Shown here piece by piece: positions 6,791 to 16,011 of a DNA stretch of 32,964 bases. Under the pieces are notes generated by a model. The model made no database searches, was not told where the DNA came from, and saw only the letters and a program-made list of their open reading frames with translations. Location of the stretch: contig NZ_QTWS01000033.1 of the NCBI RefSeq assembly GCF_003461245.1, positions 1-32,964 on the forward strand. The letters run 5' to 3'. A program made the position numbers and the translations under genes. Within the stretch, counting starts at the first letter, position 1. Each line of letters starts with the position of its first letter. The stretch is from Blautia sp. AF19-10LB. GTDB lineage: Bacteria > Bacillota > Clostridia > Lachnospirales > Lachnospiraceae.

Positions 6791-8083
6791 AATCTCAATC
6801 TGAATTTTGAGTGGAGAGGATATTCCTACGGCGTGCAGCCGGATGTAAACCATTTTAAATGTGCAAAACATCTGACTATAGCAGGAACGGATATTTATCA
6901 TCCAACCCAGGATCACCTGAGTGGTGCAGAAATCGCATTTGGTGGTGATCTGATCCGCTGTCTCAAAAATGACAACTACCTGGTTCTGGAAACCGAAGCA
7001 CAGGGCTATCCGGGATGGACACCATATGATGGACAGCTTCGCCTGCAGGCATACAGCCATCTGGCCTCCGGTGCTCTTGGTGTGATGTACTGGCACTGGC
7101 ATTCAATCCATAACTCTTTTGAGACTTATTGGAAAGGCCTTCTGAGCCATGATATGGAAGAAAATGCCGTATACCGAGAGACGTGTATCATAGGCAGCGA
7201 GTTTAAGAAACTTTCACCTGTCTTATCAGGCTTTAAGAAAGATAACAAAGTTGCGATCATGGTGAACAATGAGGCTCTGACTGCACTTAAATGGTTTGGA
7301 ATCGAAGCCAGTGCAGCAGGAGATAATGGAATTGGTTATAATGATGTTGTCCGCTGGATCTACGATGCACTTTACAAAGTAAATATCGAGTGTGACATTA
7401 TATGGGAAGAGAGCGAAAACATTGAGAAATACCAGGCAATCATCCTTCCGGCCATGTACACTGCAGATGAAAAAATCCTCACACGCCTGAAAAAGTATAC
7501 TGCTCAGGGAGGCACATTGATTGCGACGTTCAAGACCGCTTTTGCCAACGAAAATGTAAAAGTGTATCCTGACAGACAGCCGCATATTTTACATAAAGTC
7601 TTTGGTATGTACTATCAGCAGTTCACGTTTCCGGAGCATGTTACTCTGACAGGATTTGAGGGCGGTGAACCGGAGGCAGAGACCTTTATGGAACTTTTGA
7701 TTTCTGATGGGGCAGAAATTATTTCTGCATATCAGCATCCGAATTGGAAAAAATATGCTGCAGTTACACGTCATACATATGAAAGCGGAAGTGCCTGGTA
7801 TATCGGGTGTATGTTTGAAGAACATTACCTGCAGCAGCTGTTGATAAAGATTCTGGCTCAGTCTGGTGTAAATGCAGCAGTATCGGAGAAATTCCCGGTG
7901 ATCGTGCGTGAGGGAATCAATGCAAAGGGCGAAAAGCTTCGTTTCTATCTGAATTATTCCTGGGAAGAGCAAAGCGTTGAAACAGCGGATGATTTTGGAG
8001 TGATACTTGGAAGTGCTGATAGTACTAAGCGTGAAATTCACCTGTCGGCATGGGATGTATGTATCATAAAATTTGATAAATAA
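6791..8083 (+). pseudogene. GH42 beta-galactosidase, 5'-truncated remnant
   Basis: About 430 codons of a glycoside hydrolase family 42 enzyme remain. The frame opens directly after a TGA at 6788-6790, and recognizable similarity starts near WRGYSYGVQPDVNHFKCAKH. What remains is the end of the TIM barrel, with the probable nucleophile in LVLETEAQG and the family's YWHWHSIHNSFETYWKG segment. The trimerization (GATase-like) domain and C-terminal beta domain follow. Intact GH42 proteins are about 650-700 residues, so roughly the first 250 are gone, including the acid/base glutamate. A GTG at 6833 could start a fragment, but it would be catalytically dead. The break coincides with the mobile element's edge. 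Confidence 0.8.
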
Positions 8084-8100
8084 AAAGGGTGCAATAAGCA

Positions 8101-8131
8101 AAACCCGAGGCGGAAAGCCCCGGGTTTCTTT
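8101..8131 (+). terminator. Terminator between the GH42 remnant and the convergent MATE gene
   Basis: AAACCCGAGGC (8101-8111) pairs with GCCCCGGGTTT (8117-8127) with one mismatch, followed by CTTTTAT. It sits between convergent genes. Confidence 0.7.
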
Positions 8132-8149
8132 TATCATTACTGTGAACAG

Positions 8150-9517
8150 TTATCTTTTATCTTTCTTAAGAATGGAATTAAACAGCGTAAAGAAGGTGAT
8201 CGTTGTCACCGTAGCAGCTATGATATCGCTTACCGGTTCTGCAAGAAATACAGCAAAAACTTTATTGTCGAAGAAATTCGGCAGTATGAAGATCAGAGGT
8301 ATCAGCAGGATGATCTTACGCAGGCAGGCAAGAAGCAGACTGACTTTCGCCTGGCCGAGAGCCATAAAGCTCTGCTGGCAGCTTACCTGGAAGCCAATAG
8401 AGAAGATTCCGGCCATGTAGATGCGGAGTGCCCAGGAAGCGTATCTTACAAGTTCCTTATCTGAAGTAAAGATTGCTGCAAATGCCTTTGGAAAAATCAT
8501 CACGACAAGACAGAAGGCAGATGTGTAGATGATGCAGGTACAGAACTGTGTAAAAAATGCTTTTTTTACACGATTCGGTTTATTGGCACCAAAGTTGTAG
8601 CTGATGATCGGCTGTCCGCCCTGGCAGATTCCCTGAAGCGGAAGAGAGACAAGCTGGCTGATACTGGTAATGATCGTCATTGCTCCGACAGCCACATCAC
8701 CGCCGAATCTGGAAAGACTGCTTGTAAAACTGATCGACAGAAGACTTTCTGTTGACAGCATAACAAATGTGGAAATACCAAGAGCAAGACAGGGACCAAA
8801 AACCTTAGGATCCAGGTGCATATTGCTTCGTTTCAGTCGAAGGATTGTTTTCTTTCCGGTCAGGAAGCGGAGGATCCATACAGCTCCTACGGTCTGACTT
8901 AGGACAGTGGCAAGTGCGGCACCTTTTACTCCCATGTCGAGAACAAAGATAAAAATCGGATCCAGGATGATATTGATAACGGCACCGATGACTGTAGTCA
9001 TCATACTGATCCGGGCAAAGCCCTGAGTGGTAATGAAGGTGTTCATGCCCAGCACGATCAGGACAAAAAAGCTCCCCAGAATATAGATTCTGGCATAGTC
9101 AGATGCGTAAGTTAAGGTGACATCACTGGCACCGAAGAGTCTGAGCAGAGTCGGTGCACTTACATAAAACACGATAGTCAGTATAATTGACAGACCGACT
9201 AATAAAGTAAAACAGTTTCCAAGGATTTTTTCTGCCAGATCGTTATCTTTCTTTCCCATTGCAATGGCTGCACGCGGGGCACCGCCGGAACCGACGAGCA
9301 TGGCGAATGCATTCAGCAGCATCAGAATCGGGGCAAAAAGTCCGACGCCGGTCAGTGCGGCGGCTCCGATTCCCGGAATGTGGCCGATATAGATACGGTC
9401 TACGATGTTATAAAGCAGGTTGATGACCTGTGCGACAACTGCCGGAACCGCCAGCTGCGCGAGGAGTCTGGGAATACTTCCCGTCTCCATATTGGGTGTG
9501 TTGGTTTGTATTTTCAT
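8150..9517 (-). CDS. MATE-family efflux transporter
   Basis: This 455-residue membrane protein has about 12 spans and the MATE signatures AVPAVVAQVINLLYNIVDRIYIG at the N-terminus, a DMGVKGAALATVLSQTVGAVW segment in the first half and PLQGICQGGQPIISYNFGA in the second. The ATG at 9517 has GGAG seven bases or so upstream. Members export drugs or metabolites in exchange for cations. It is unrelated in operon terms to the pump at 4821: it has no adjacent MarR gene, is on the opposite strand and has more balanced base composition, so it is probably a chromosomal gene. The substrate is unknown. Confidence 0.9.
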   Translation of the reverse strand: MKIQTNTPNMETGSIPRLLAQLAVPAVVAQVINLLYNIVDRIYIGHIPGIGAAALTGVGLFAPILMLLNAFAMLVGSGGAPRAAIAMGKKDNDLAEKILGNCFTLLVGLSIILTIVFYVSAPTLLRLFGASDVTLTYASDYARIYILGSFFVLIVLGMNTFITTQGFARISMMTTVIGAVINIILDPIFIFVLDMGVKGAALATVLSQTVGAVWILRFLTGKKTILRLKRSNMHLDPKVFGPCLALGISTFVMLSTESLLSISFTSSLSRFGGDVAVGAMTIITSISQLVSLPLQGICQGGQPIISYNFGANKPNRVKKAFFTQFCTCIIYTSAFCLVVMIFPKAFAAIFTSDKELVRYASWALRIYMAGIFSIGFQVSCQQSFMALGQAKVSLLLACLRKIILLIPLIFILPNFFDNKVFAVFLAEPVSDIIAATVTTITFFTLFNSILKKDKR

Positions 9518-9680
9518 AATGATTATCTCCGTGAGTTTTGTTGTTGGATAGTATATATCAGATGTATTACAGAATCTAATATTGTCGTATCAAGTAGCAT
9601 AGCACAAAAACCGGAAGTTGGAAAGATAAATTCAACTTTGGCATCTTCCACCGGGATAGAGTTGAAGTGTTTTGAGGTGA

Positions 9681-9914
9681 AAATTGGAAGTGCTTGGAGA
9701 AAGACTGTCACCTTATCAGGATCGTAAAGAGATCATCATAAGAGATATTCAGAACAGGGAACGGATTGCATCTCAGATTTTTGCGGAATTTGGATTTGCA
9801 CTTCTGTATTCAAGAAGTTAGGATGTGATTCGTCCGAACCTGGCAATCTGTATTCCAAAGCAGGAGGATTACTTTACAAATGCATATTTCAAAGAAATAC
9901 CAGAAGGAAAATAA
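9681..9914 (+). pseudogene. Remnant of a PTS EIIA domain (BglG/MtlR-type regulator)
   Basis: In the frame of codon 9681 the sequence reads RKEIIIRDIQNRERIASQIF and AEFGFALLYSRS. An internal TAG (9819-9821) follows, then DVIRPNLAICIPKQEDYFTN before a TAA at 9912. The pattern around the catalytic region and the RPNLAIC...YFTNAYFK end match the C-terminal EIIA-like domain of BglG/MtlR-family antiterminators. The stop and the absence of upstream PRD or helix-turn-helix sequence show that it is a decayed 3' fragment. It fills most of the gap between the MATE gene and the GntR promoter. The remaining stretch 9518-9680 has no feature I can support. Confidence 0.55.
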
Positions 9915-9976
9915 TAGGAATTATGTCTTTTTGGTGATTTTTTATATGGAGATGTGTTGAAATAAATAAAATACTG

Positions 9977-10006
9977 TTGAAAATGTCTATAAAATTATGC
10001 TATTAT
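9977..10006 (+). promoter_or_regulatory. Promoter of the GntR regulator gene
   Basis: TTGAAA (9977-9982) and TATTAT (10001-10006) have an 18-base spacer. The leader of about 125 bases to the start codon shows no strong structure. Confidence 0.5.
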
Positions 10007-10138
10007 GTATGTGCGATTTTGAAAACAAATAGATAAAAAGATGAATATAGAAACAAAAAGGAAAGATATGTTTTTGAAATTGCAGAAATACCAGCTTGGA
10101 GATTCTAAGAATTAAAAAAGGTAAAGGAGAGAAATGTG

Positions 10139-10858
10139 ATGGAAGATTTTTCAATGAGTGAAAATGCAAAAGATCAAATTCAACAGAAATTGGATAAAAA
10201 TCCGTTTCTGGCCTTGAGTAAGTTGGTATATCAACAGGTATACAGAGAAATTATAAATGGAAATTTGCTTCCACAGCATAAAATTATTGAATCTAAGATT
10301 GCAAAGGAATTAAATATTTCCAGATCTCCTGTAAAAATGGCATTGGCTGAAATGACAGAAAAAGGAATTCTCGAAAAAGAAAAAGGAAGAGAGTTACACG
10401 TTAAAAAGGTAAGGTACGAAGAATGTTTGTGGATTTATGAAGCAAGAATGACCTTAGAGCCAGAAGCAGCGTATCTGGCTGCAAGGAGAATAAATAAAGA
10501 GGAAGTGGAATTATTGGAAAGACTGGTTGGCTGTTTTGAAAAAATTGATAAAACACATGATCATACAGCATATAAGAATGCAGATAAACTATTTCATGAG
10601 ACTATAATCAAGGCATCGAGAAATAAATATTTAATGGCCATGTATGAATCTATAGAGTGTCCATTGGCTATGTATCGTAATCAATTAAATCAATTGGCAT
10701 ATGAAGAGTGTTTTCAGGAAAATGGAATGGAAAAAGGTTCCAGGTATCATAAATCAATTTACAGGATGATTCAAGGACATTATCCATTAATGGCGAAAGA
10801 TGAAATGAAGAATGATATACAGAGAATGTATGGTACTATGTCTAGATTAAAGGGTTAA
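10139..10858 (+). CDS. GntR-family regulator, FadR subfamily (FCD domain)
   Basis: The protein has 239 residues from ATG 10139; GTG 10136 is an equally placed alternative. AAAGGAG lies 9 bases upstream. Residues about 25-95 form the GntR winged helix (YQQVYREIINGNLLPQHKII, then AKELNISRSPVKMALAEM). The C-terminal FCD ligand domain shows the acidic/histidine pattern of metal-binding members (ADKLFHETIIKASRNKYL and later RYHKSIYRMIQGH). FCD regulators usually sense organic acids or sugar acids. It precedes the TRAP/aldolase locus in the same orientation and has its own terminator, so it is probably the local regulator, perhaps acting at the repeated promoter motif seen at 11031, 14136 and 20487. 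Its effector is unknown. Confidence 0.9.
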   Translation: MEDFSMSENAKDQIQQKLDKNPFLALSKLVYQQVYREIINGNLLPQHKIIESKIAKELNISRSPVKMALAEMTEKGILEKEKGRELHVKKVRYEECLWIYEARMTLEPEAAYLAARRINKEEVELLERLVGCFEKIDKTHDHTAYKNADKLFHETIIKASRNKYLMAMYESIECPLAMYRNQLNQLAYEECFQENGMEKGSRYHKSIYRMIQGHYPLMAKDEMKNDIQRMYGTMSRLKG

Positions 10859-10866
10859 ATTACGAT

Positions 10867-10910
10867 ATGAAAAGCAGGATGATTGTTTCAATCATCCTGC
10901 TTTTCATTAT
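10867..10910 (+). terminator. Terminator after the GntR gene
   Basis: A perfect 19-bp stem runs from 10867-10885 to 10889-10907 with a 3-base TTT loop. The hairpin includes the T-rich tail CTTTTCAT. Confidence 0.85.
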
Positions 10911-11030
10911 GAAGAAAATGGTTAAAAAATAGACATATGCATAAAACAAAACCAAAAATACAGCAAAAAAATAAAAAAATGCACTAATGATTAGGCAAAA
11001 AATAAAATAAATACATCAAAAAGTATAAAA

Positions 11031-11059
11031 ATTGACTCAATATTGTCTAAAGATATACA
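11031..11059 (+). promoter_or_regulatory. Locus promoter copy 1 (TRAP operon)
   Basis: TTGACT (11032-11037) and TATACA (11054-11059) are separated by 16 bases. The -35 box is inside the palindrome ATTGACTCAAT. The same architecture, with identical boxes and spacer length, recurs at 14136 and 20487. The gap 10911-11109 otherwise shows only AT-rich DNA and the ribosome binding site AAGGAGG before 11110. Confidence 0.7.
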
Positions 11060-11109
11060 ATTTAGCTAATTCGAACGGCAGAACTTAAATACAAAAAGGA
11101 GGAAACAAA

Positions 11110-12111
11110 GTGAGAAAAAGAGTGATGTGTACAATTTTGGCTTGCACAATGTTGACACCTGTATTGTTGCTTACAGGATGTGGGTCAGAAAAAGATGGAG
11201 TAAAAAGATTGAAACTTTCCATCAATACAAATCAATCTCAGGTGGATATGGCAGAAGCTATGGCAGAAAAAATTGAAGAATTATCGAATGGAAAAATGGC
11301 AATTGATATTTACGGAGATGGACAGCTTGGAGGCGACAGAGAGGTAGCAGAAACGGTTCAGTATGGAAATATTGACATGTGTGTTGTATCAACTACACCT
11401 GTAGCAGCTTTTTATCAGGATTTAAATCTGTTTGATGCGCCATTTCTTTTTAGTGATTCAGAACAGGCACAAAATATTCTGGATGGAAAAGTTGGAACGG
11501 AAATAGCAACAGGAATGGAAGAGATTGGATTTAAAGTATTGGGATTTCCTGAAAATGGTTTCAGACAGTTATCTACAGCAGATACAGAAGTTCATACACC
11601 AGCTGATTTGAAAGGCTTGAAAATACGTGTCATGGAAAGTGAAGTTCATATTGCAACATGGAAAGCATTGGGCTCTAATCCTACACCTATGGCATTCTCA
11701 GAATTGTTTACAGCGCTGCAGCAGAAAACTGTAGATGGGCAGGATAATCCATTTGTAACAGACCGCGACAATAGATATTATGAAGTTCAAAAATACATTA
11801 TTGAGACAAATCATGTATATACACCATATCTTCTTCTGATGAGCAAAGATAAATTTGATAAATTATCAGAGGAAGAACAGAAAATTGTTGAAGAAGTAGG
11901 AAAATATGGAACTGAGGTTCAGCGTCAGAAAACTGCAGAATACAATGGTGATGCGATAAGTGATATGCAGAATAAGGGTGTAACGCTTGTTACATTGACA
12001 GATGAAGAAAAACAACAGTTCCGAGACGCAGTAAATAATATTTATCCTCTTGTAAAAGAAAAAATGAAACATCCGGAATTGTTCGATCAGGTATTAGAGA
12101 AAACCCAGTGA
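11110..12111 (+). CDS. dctP: TRAP transporter solute-binding lipoprotein DctP
   Basis: This 333-residue protein has a lipoprotein signal (basic MRKRVM, hydrophobic core, lipobox LTGC with Cys24), so it is anchored on the outer face of the membrane. The mature part has the DctP fold. The DLKGLKIRVMESE segment carries the arginine that usually salt-bridges the substrate carboxylate, followed by AFSELFTALQQKTVDGQDNP, a family hallmark. The GTG start has AAGGAGG upstream. Substrates of such receptors are mostly carboxylates: C4 acids, sugar acids or keto acids. With DctQ and DctM downstream it forms a complete Na+-driven TRAP system. The neighbouring catabolic genes suggest a sugar-acid-type substrate. 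Confidence 0.92.
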   Translation: MRKRVMCTILACTMLTPVLLLTGCGSEKDGVKRLKLSINTNQSQVDMAEAMAEKIEELSNGKMAIDIYGDGQLGGDREVAETVQYGNIDMCVVSTTPVAAFYQDLNLFDAPFLFSDSEQAQNILDGKVGTEIATGMEEIGFKVLGFPENGFRQLSTADTEVHTPADLKGLKIRVMESEVHIATWKALGSNPTPMAFSELFTALQQKTVDGQDNPFVTDRDNRYYEVQKYIIETNHVYTPYLLLMSKDKFDKLSEEEQKIVEEVGKYGTEVQRQKTAEYNGDAISDMQNKGVTLVTLTDEEKQQFRDAVNNIYPLVKEKMKHPELFDQVLEKTQ

Positions 12112-12125
12112 GGAGGAATTGAACA

Positions 12126-12623
12126 GTGAAAAAATTACTAAAAATTTTAGATGAACATGCAGAAGATGTGCTCGCAGTTATATTGATGAGTGCAGCAACA
12201 TTAATTATTGTCATACAGGTAATTATGAGGTATTTGTTTAAAAACTCTTTATCCTGGTCAGAAGAAATGGCAAGATATTTATTTGTATGGATGACTTTTA
12301 TCTCTATTTCCTATGGTATTAAAATGAGAAAACATGTAAAGATTGAAGCCGCCTTATCGCTGTTTCCTAAAAGTATTCGCCCGTTGGTTGTAATTATTGG
12401 AGATATTTTTTCACTGGTATGGTGTGTTTTTGTTACAGTAGTTGGTTTTAATCTTATTGGAAAGGTAGTAAGGTCAGGTCAGATCTCACCAGCTTTATCT
12501 GTTCCGATGTGGCTGATATATCTTGCTCCATGTATTGGATATGCACTCTCAACAATCAGATGTATTCAGACAATTGTATTGAGAGTTAAAAATTATAAAG
12601 AGGGGGTGGAAATGAATGATTAG
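12126..12623 (+). CDS. dctQ: TRAP transporter small permease DctQ
   Basis: This 165-residue protein has four predicted membrane helices, the size and topology of DctQ. The family motif region is LSWSEEMARYLFVWMTFISI followed by YGIKMRKHVKIE. The start is GTG 12126, 14 bases after the dctP stop, with GAGGAATT upstream. DctQ binds the large subunit and completes the transport unit. The coding end overlaps dctM by 8 bases, indicating translational coupling. Confidence 0.92.
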   Translation: MKKLLKILDEHAEDVLAVILMSAATLIIVIQVIMRYLFKNSLSWSEEMARYLFVWMTFISISYGIKMRKHVKIEAALSLFPKSIRPLVVIIGDIFSLVWCVFVTVVGFNLIGKVVRSGQISPALSVPMWLIYLAPCIGYALSTIRCIQTIVLRVKNYKEGVEMND

Positions 12624-13899
12624 TCTTGTATTATTCGGTTCACTGGTGGTGCTTTTGATTCTGAATGTTCCAGTATCAATATCTTTAGGTATTGCTTCTT
12701 TGATTACCATTTTGGTTTCGGGTGATTTGACGTCTGGATATATAGTGCAAAATCTTGTGACTAGTGCAGACTCCTTTACAACAATGTCTATTCCATTTTT
12801 TGTTCTGGCAGGAGAGATTATGGGAGGCGGTGGAATATCTAAGCGTCTCATGAATACAGCAAGAGCCTTTTTTGGAAGATATACAGGTGGTCTTGCTATA
12901 GTAACCGTTGTAGTATGTATGTTCTTTGCAGCAATTTCTGGTTCCGGTCCTGCTACAGTAGCAGCAGTCGGAGGAATGGTAATTCCGTCTATGCTGGAAG
13001 CTGGTTATGATAAAAAATTTACATTGGCAGTTATTGCAGCAGCAGGAAGTATTGGAGTAATAATTCCTCCAAGTATTCCTATGGTCATTTACAGTGTATC
13101 AACAGGACAGTCTGTCTCTGAATTATTTATGGCAGGATTTATTCCAGGTATTCTTATTGGTCTTACATTAATTTTATATTGTCATTTTTATTGTAAAAAA
13201 CATGGATATAAAGGAGATGAAGAACCATTTTCCTGGAAAAATGCAGGAAAAGTTGCGTGGGATGCCAAATGGGCACTTATTTGTCCGGTTATTATTCTCG
13301 GAGGAATTTATGGAGGTATTTTTACACCAACAGAAGCTGCTGCAGTCGCTGCTGCATATGGATTTATCATTGGAGTATTTGTGTATAAGGAAATTAAGTT
13401 AAGTGATATTTTTACAGTTATCAGATCAGGCGTTTTAACTACATCAACAATTATGATCGTAATTGGATGTGCAGCAGTCTTTACAAAAGTATTAGCAGTT
13501 GAAAAAATTCCTACAGCAGTAGCTGATCTTATTGTAGGATTGAATGCTGATAAGATTGTAATTCTGATCCTTATCAATGTAGTTCTTTTATTTGTAGGAT
13601 GTTTTATGGAAACACTTTGTGCAATTATGATTCTTGCACCGATCTTCCTTCCGATCGTCACAGCAGTTGGTGTAAATCCGGTTCATTTTGGTATCATTAT
13701 GGTTGTCAATCTTGCAATTGGATTTATTACTCCACCTCTGGGAATTAATCTGTTTGTGGCAAGCCGTGTTGGAAAAGCACAGTTGTCAGAGGTTATTCAG
13801 GGAATTGTACCATTTATTGTTGTTATGATTGTGGATCTTTTATTGATTACCTATATTCCTGCAATATCCATATTACTTCCAAGTCTGTTTATGGGATAA
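12616..13899 (+). CDS. dctM: TRAP transporter large permease DctM
   Basis: This is the 427-residue membrane subunit, with about 12 helices. Family signatures are FFAAISGSGPATVAAVGGMVIPSM in the first half, GVIIPPSIPMVIYSVSTGQSVSELFMAG, and TPPLGINLFVASRVG near the end. It forms the Na+-coupled elevator channel fed by DctP. The ATG at 12616 has GAGGGGG upstream and overlaps dctQ. A hairpin terminator follows the stop, so the transporter is its own transcription unit, separate from the enzymes downstream. Confidence 0.93.
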   Translation: MISLVLFGSLVVLLILNVPVSISLGIASLITILVSGDLTSGYIVQNLVTSADSFTTMSIPFFVLAGEIMGGGGISKRLMNTARAFFGRYTGGLAIVTVVVCMFFAAISGSGPATVAAVGGMVIPSMLEAGYDKKFTLAVIAAAGSIGVIIPPSIPMVIYSVSTGQSVSELFMAGFIPGILIGLTLILYCHFYCKKHGYKGDEEPFSWKNAGKVAWDAKWALICPVIILGGIYGGIFTPTEAAAVAAAYGFIIGVFVYKEIKLSDIFTVIRSGVLTTSTIMIVIGCAAVFTKVLAVEKIPTAVADLIVGLNADKIVILILINVVLLFVGCFMETLCAIMILAPIFLPIVTAVGVNPVHFGIIMVVNLAIGFITPPLGINLFVASRVGKAQLSEVIQGIVPFIVVMIVDLLLITYIPAISILLPSLFMG

Positions 13900-13927
13900 C
13901 CCTAATTTTTTAATATATCTATTTAGT

Positions 13928-13963
13928 AATTTGCCGTACAGATGATGTACGGCAAATTGTTTT
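13928..13963 (+). terminator. Terminator after dctM
   Basis: AATTTGCCGTAC (13928-13939) pairs perfectly with GTACGGCAAATT (13947-13958), with a 7-base loop, followed by GTTTTAT. The remaining stretch to 14211 holds the promoter below and no supported gene. Confidence 0.8.
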
Positions 13964-14135
13964 ATAAGATATATTTTGATGTTCTGGGTGTTGTATTTTA
14001 CTGGAAAAATATGATGTTTATTACAGAGGAAAAGAGAATATTTGCACAAAATCCTGACAATATGATAAAAATTGCGAATGAAATTGCACATTGGAAAGAA
14101 CAAAGAAAGGACATATTACACAATAAAGAATTAAA

Positions 14136-14164
14136 ATTGACTCAATTTATAGAGAAAATATACA
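14136..14164 (+). promoter_or_regulatory. Locus promoter copy 2 (enzyme operon)
   Basis: TTGACT (14137-14142) and TATACA (14159-14164) have a 16-base spacer, with the palindrome ATTGACTCAAT (14136-14146) over the -35 box. It drives the six-gene enzyme operon starting at 14212. Confidence 0.7.
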
Positions 14165-14211
14165 ATGTGATTAACTTGAAGAACAAGAAAATTAATACAG
14201 GAGGCGAAGAT

Positions 14212-15189
14212 ATGAAAGCAATTGTAGTTGATAAGAATTCTGCTGACGGACTGGATTATTCTATTCAGCAGAGAATTTTTGAGGAAAATGGTATTGAATT
14301 CATTTTGGAAGATTGCCAGACAGAAGATGAGATTATTGAAAAATGCAAGGATGCAGATGCACTTCTGGTTATTTATCGGCAGATCACTCCAAGGATTATG
14401 GATGCATTGAAAAATTGTAAGGTAATTTTAAGATATGGAATCGGGTACGATGTGATTGACGTAAAGGCTGCAACAGAGCGTGGAATTAAGGTGTGCAATA
14501 GTCCGAGACATTGTTTGGACGAGGTGGCAACCCATACAATTGCTATGATCCTGGCCATGGAGAGGAAACTTGTTTTTTATCATAATCTCGTAAAACAGGG
14601 AAAGTGGTTGGCAAATGAAGGATTCAAACCACATAGATTATCTACACAGACATTAGGTTTTGTAGGATTTGGAAATATTGCACGAAGAGCAGCTGAATTT
14701 GCAAAAGGTTTTGGATTCAGGATGCTTGCATATGATCCGTTTCTTCCGGAAGAAGTGGTAAAAGCAGCTGGTGCCGAAAAAGTGGAACTGAATCAACTTC
14801 TTGAAGAGTCCGATGTAATATCTTTACATACGCCATTGATGGACAGCACATTCCATCTGATCAATAAGGACACCATTGCGAAAATGAAGGATGGAGTTAT
14901 GATTGTAAATACGTCGCGTGGTCCGATTATAGCAATTGATGATTTGATGGAGGCTGTTAAATCCGGAAAAATTAAAGCAGCAGCATTGGATGTTGTAGAA
15001 GGAGAGCCGATAGTAGTTCCTGATCATCCATTATTTGAAACAGGACATATTATATGTTCACCGCATGCAGCATACAATTCTGTAGAGGCAGAGGCACAGA
15101 TGATGGAAGTGCTTGCAACGACTGCAGTTGATATTTTAAATGGAAAGAATCCGGCAAATATAGTAAATAAAAAAGAACTGGGGTTATAA
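14212..15189 (+). CDS. D-isomer-specific 2-hydroxyacid dehydrogenase
   Basis: The enzyme has 325 residues from ATG 14212 (AGGAGG nine bases upstream). The open frame extends 90 codons further up but through the promoter, so that part is discarded. The Rossmann motif is LGFVGFGNIARRA (about 148-160). The catalytic triad is Arg236 (NTSRGPI), Glu265 (VVEGEP) and His285 (CSPHAA), as in phosphoglycerate, hydroxypyruvate and glyoxylate reductases (CtBP-like subgroup). It should reduce a 2-keto acid with NAD(P)H. In this operon hydroxypyruvate, glyoxylate or a keto-sugar acid are the likely substrates, but this is inference. Serine biosynthesis is less likely because the SerA regulatory domain is absent. 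Confidence 0.9.
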   Translation: MKAIVVDKNSADGLDYSIQQRIFEENGIEFILEDCQTEDEIIEKCKDADALLVIYRQITPRIMDALKNCKVILRYGIGYDVIDVKAATERGIKVCNSPRHCLDEVATHTIAMILAMERKLVFYHNLVKQGKWLANEGFKPHRLSTQTLGFVGFGNIARRAAEFAKGFGFRMLAYDPFLPEEVVKAAGAEKVELNQLLEESDVISLHTPLMDSTFHLINKDTIAKMKDGVMIVNTSRGPIIAIDDLMEAVKSGKIKAAALDVVEGEPIVVPDHPLFETGHIICSPHAAYNSVEAEAQMMEVLATTAVDILNGKNPANIVNKKELGL

Positions 15190-15220
15190 GAAAACGGATA
15201 TAGAAAGGAAAATACAGACT

Positions 15221-15994
15221 ATGAAAAATTTACTGAGAGAAAAAATTATGAATGGTGTAAAGACAGTAGGAACATTTTTTGAAGCTGGAAATGCCAGTGT
15301 TGCAGAAGCACTTGCCCTTACTGATCTCGATTATATGCTGATTGATACAGAACATGGACCATTTGATGTGGAAAGCGTAATGCTGATGCTCCGTGGCGCA
15401 GAACTTCATGGAACAACAGCTCTTGTGAGGGTAAAGGATTCAAATAGAAATTCTATTTTAAAAATGCTGGATATTGGTGCTGGAGGATTGATTATTCCAC
15501 AGGTACATTCTATTGAGGAAATAAAAAAGATTGTTGAATATGGAAAATATTTTCCTGTAGGACAAAGAGGAGTTGCTTTTGCAAGAGGTGCCGGTTATGG
15601 ATATCTGGAACATGCAAAAGGAGATATTAATGATTATTTTGCTACATGCAACAGAGAAACTCTTTTAATCCCGCAGTGTGAGACTATGGGGTGTCTGGAA
15701 AATATTGAAGAAATTGCAAAAGTGGATGGGATTGATGGTATTTTTGTAGGACCGTATGATCTGTCTGTTGCAATGGGAATTCCAACACAGTTTGACAAGC
15801 CGGAATTTAAGGCAGCTCTTGAGAGAATCTTAAAAGCAGTAAAGGATGCAGGTAAATTTACTATTATCTATTGTGCTGATTTCAACGTTGCAAACACCCG
15901 GCTGAAACAGGGCTTTGACAGTGTAACGGTAGGTCAGGATGTAAACTTCTATATAGATGCAATTAATGCAATGGTACATTCAATTGAACGATAG
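15221..15994 (+). CDS. HpcH/HpaI-family aldolase
   Basis: This 257-residue TIM-barrel class II aldolase resembles GarL, RhmA and HpaI. Visible residues are the catalytic His45 (DTEHGPFD), substrate-carboxylate Arg70 (ALVRVKD), and metal ligands Glu154 (PQCETMG) and Asp180 (GPYDLS). Family members cleave 2-keto-3-deoxy sugar acids to pyruvate plus an aldehyde. Several also accept hydroxypyruvate as the keto donor. It lies 31 bases after the dehydrogenase, with AGAAAGGA upstream. The presence of a transketolase and a hydroxyacid dehydrogenase next to it makes hydroxypyruvate or pyruvate chemistry likely. The exact substrate cannot be told from sequence. Confidence 0.9.
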   Translation: MKNLLREKIMNGVKTVGTFFEAGNASVAEALALTDLDYMLIDTEHGPFDVESVMLMLRGAELHGTTALVRVKDSNRNSILKMLDIGAGGLIIPQVHSIEEIKKIVEYGKYFPVGQRGVAFARGAGYGYLEHAKGDINDYFATCNRETLLIPQCETMGCLENIEEIAKVDGIDGIFVGPYDLSVAMGIPTQFDKPEFKAALERILKAVKDAGKFTIIYCADFNVANTRLKQGFDSVTVGQDVNFYIDAINAMVHSIER

Positions 15995-16011
15995 AAACGG
16001 AGGGTACAAAC

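Noticed and set aside
8137..8153. ATTACTGTGAACAGTTAT near the convergent terminator, similar to stem 3 of the structured repeat
   Set aside because: It lacks the 11-base loop and all other blocks, and partly overlaps the MATE stop codon, so it is probably coincidence.
13942..14211. 90-codon extension of the hydroxyacid dehydrogenase frame
   Set aside because: It contains the promoter at 14136 and low-complexity AT-rich sequence. A perfect ribosome binding site precedes ATG 14212.
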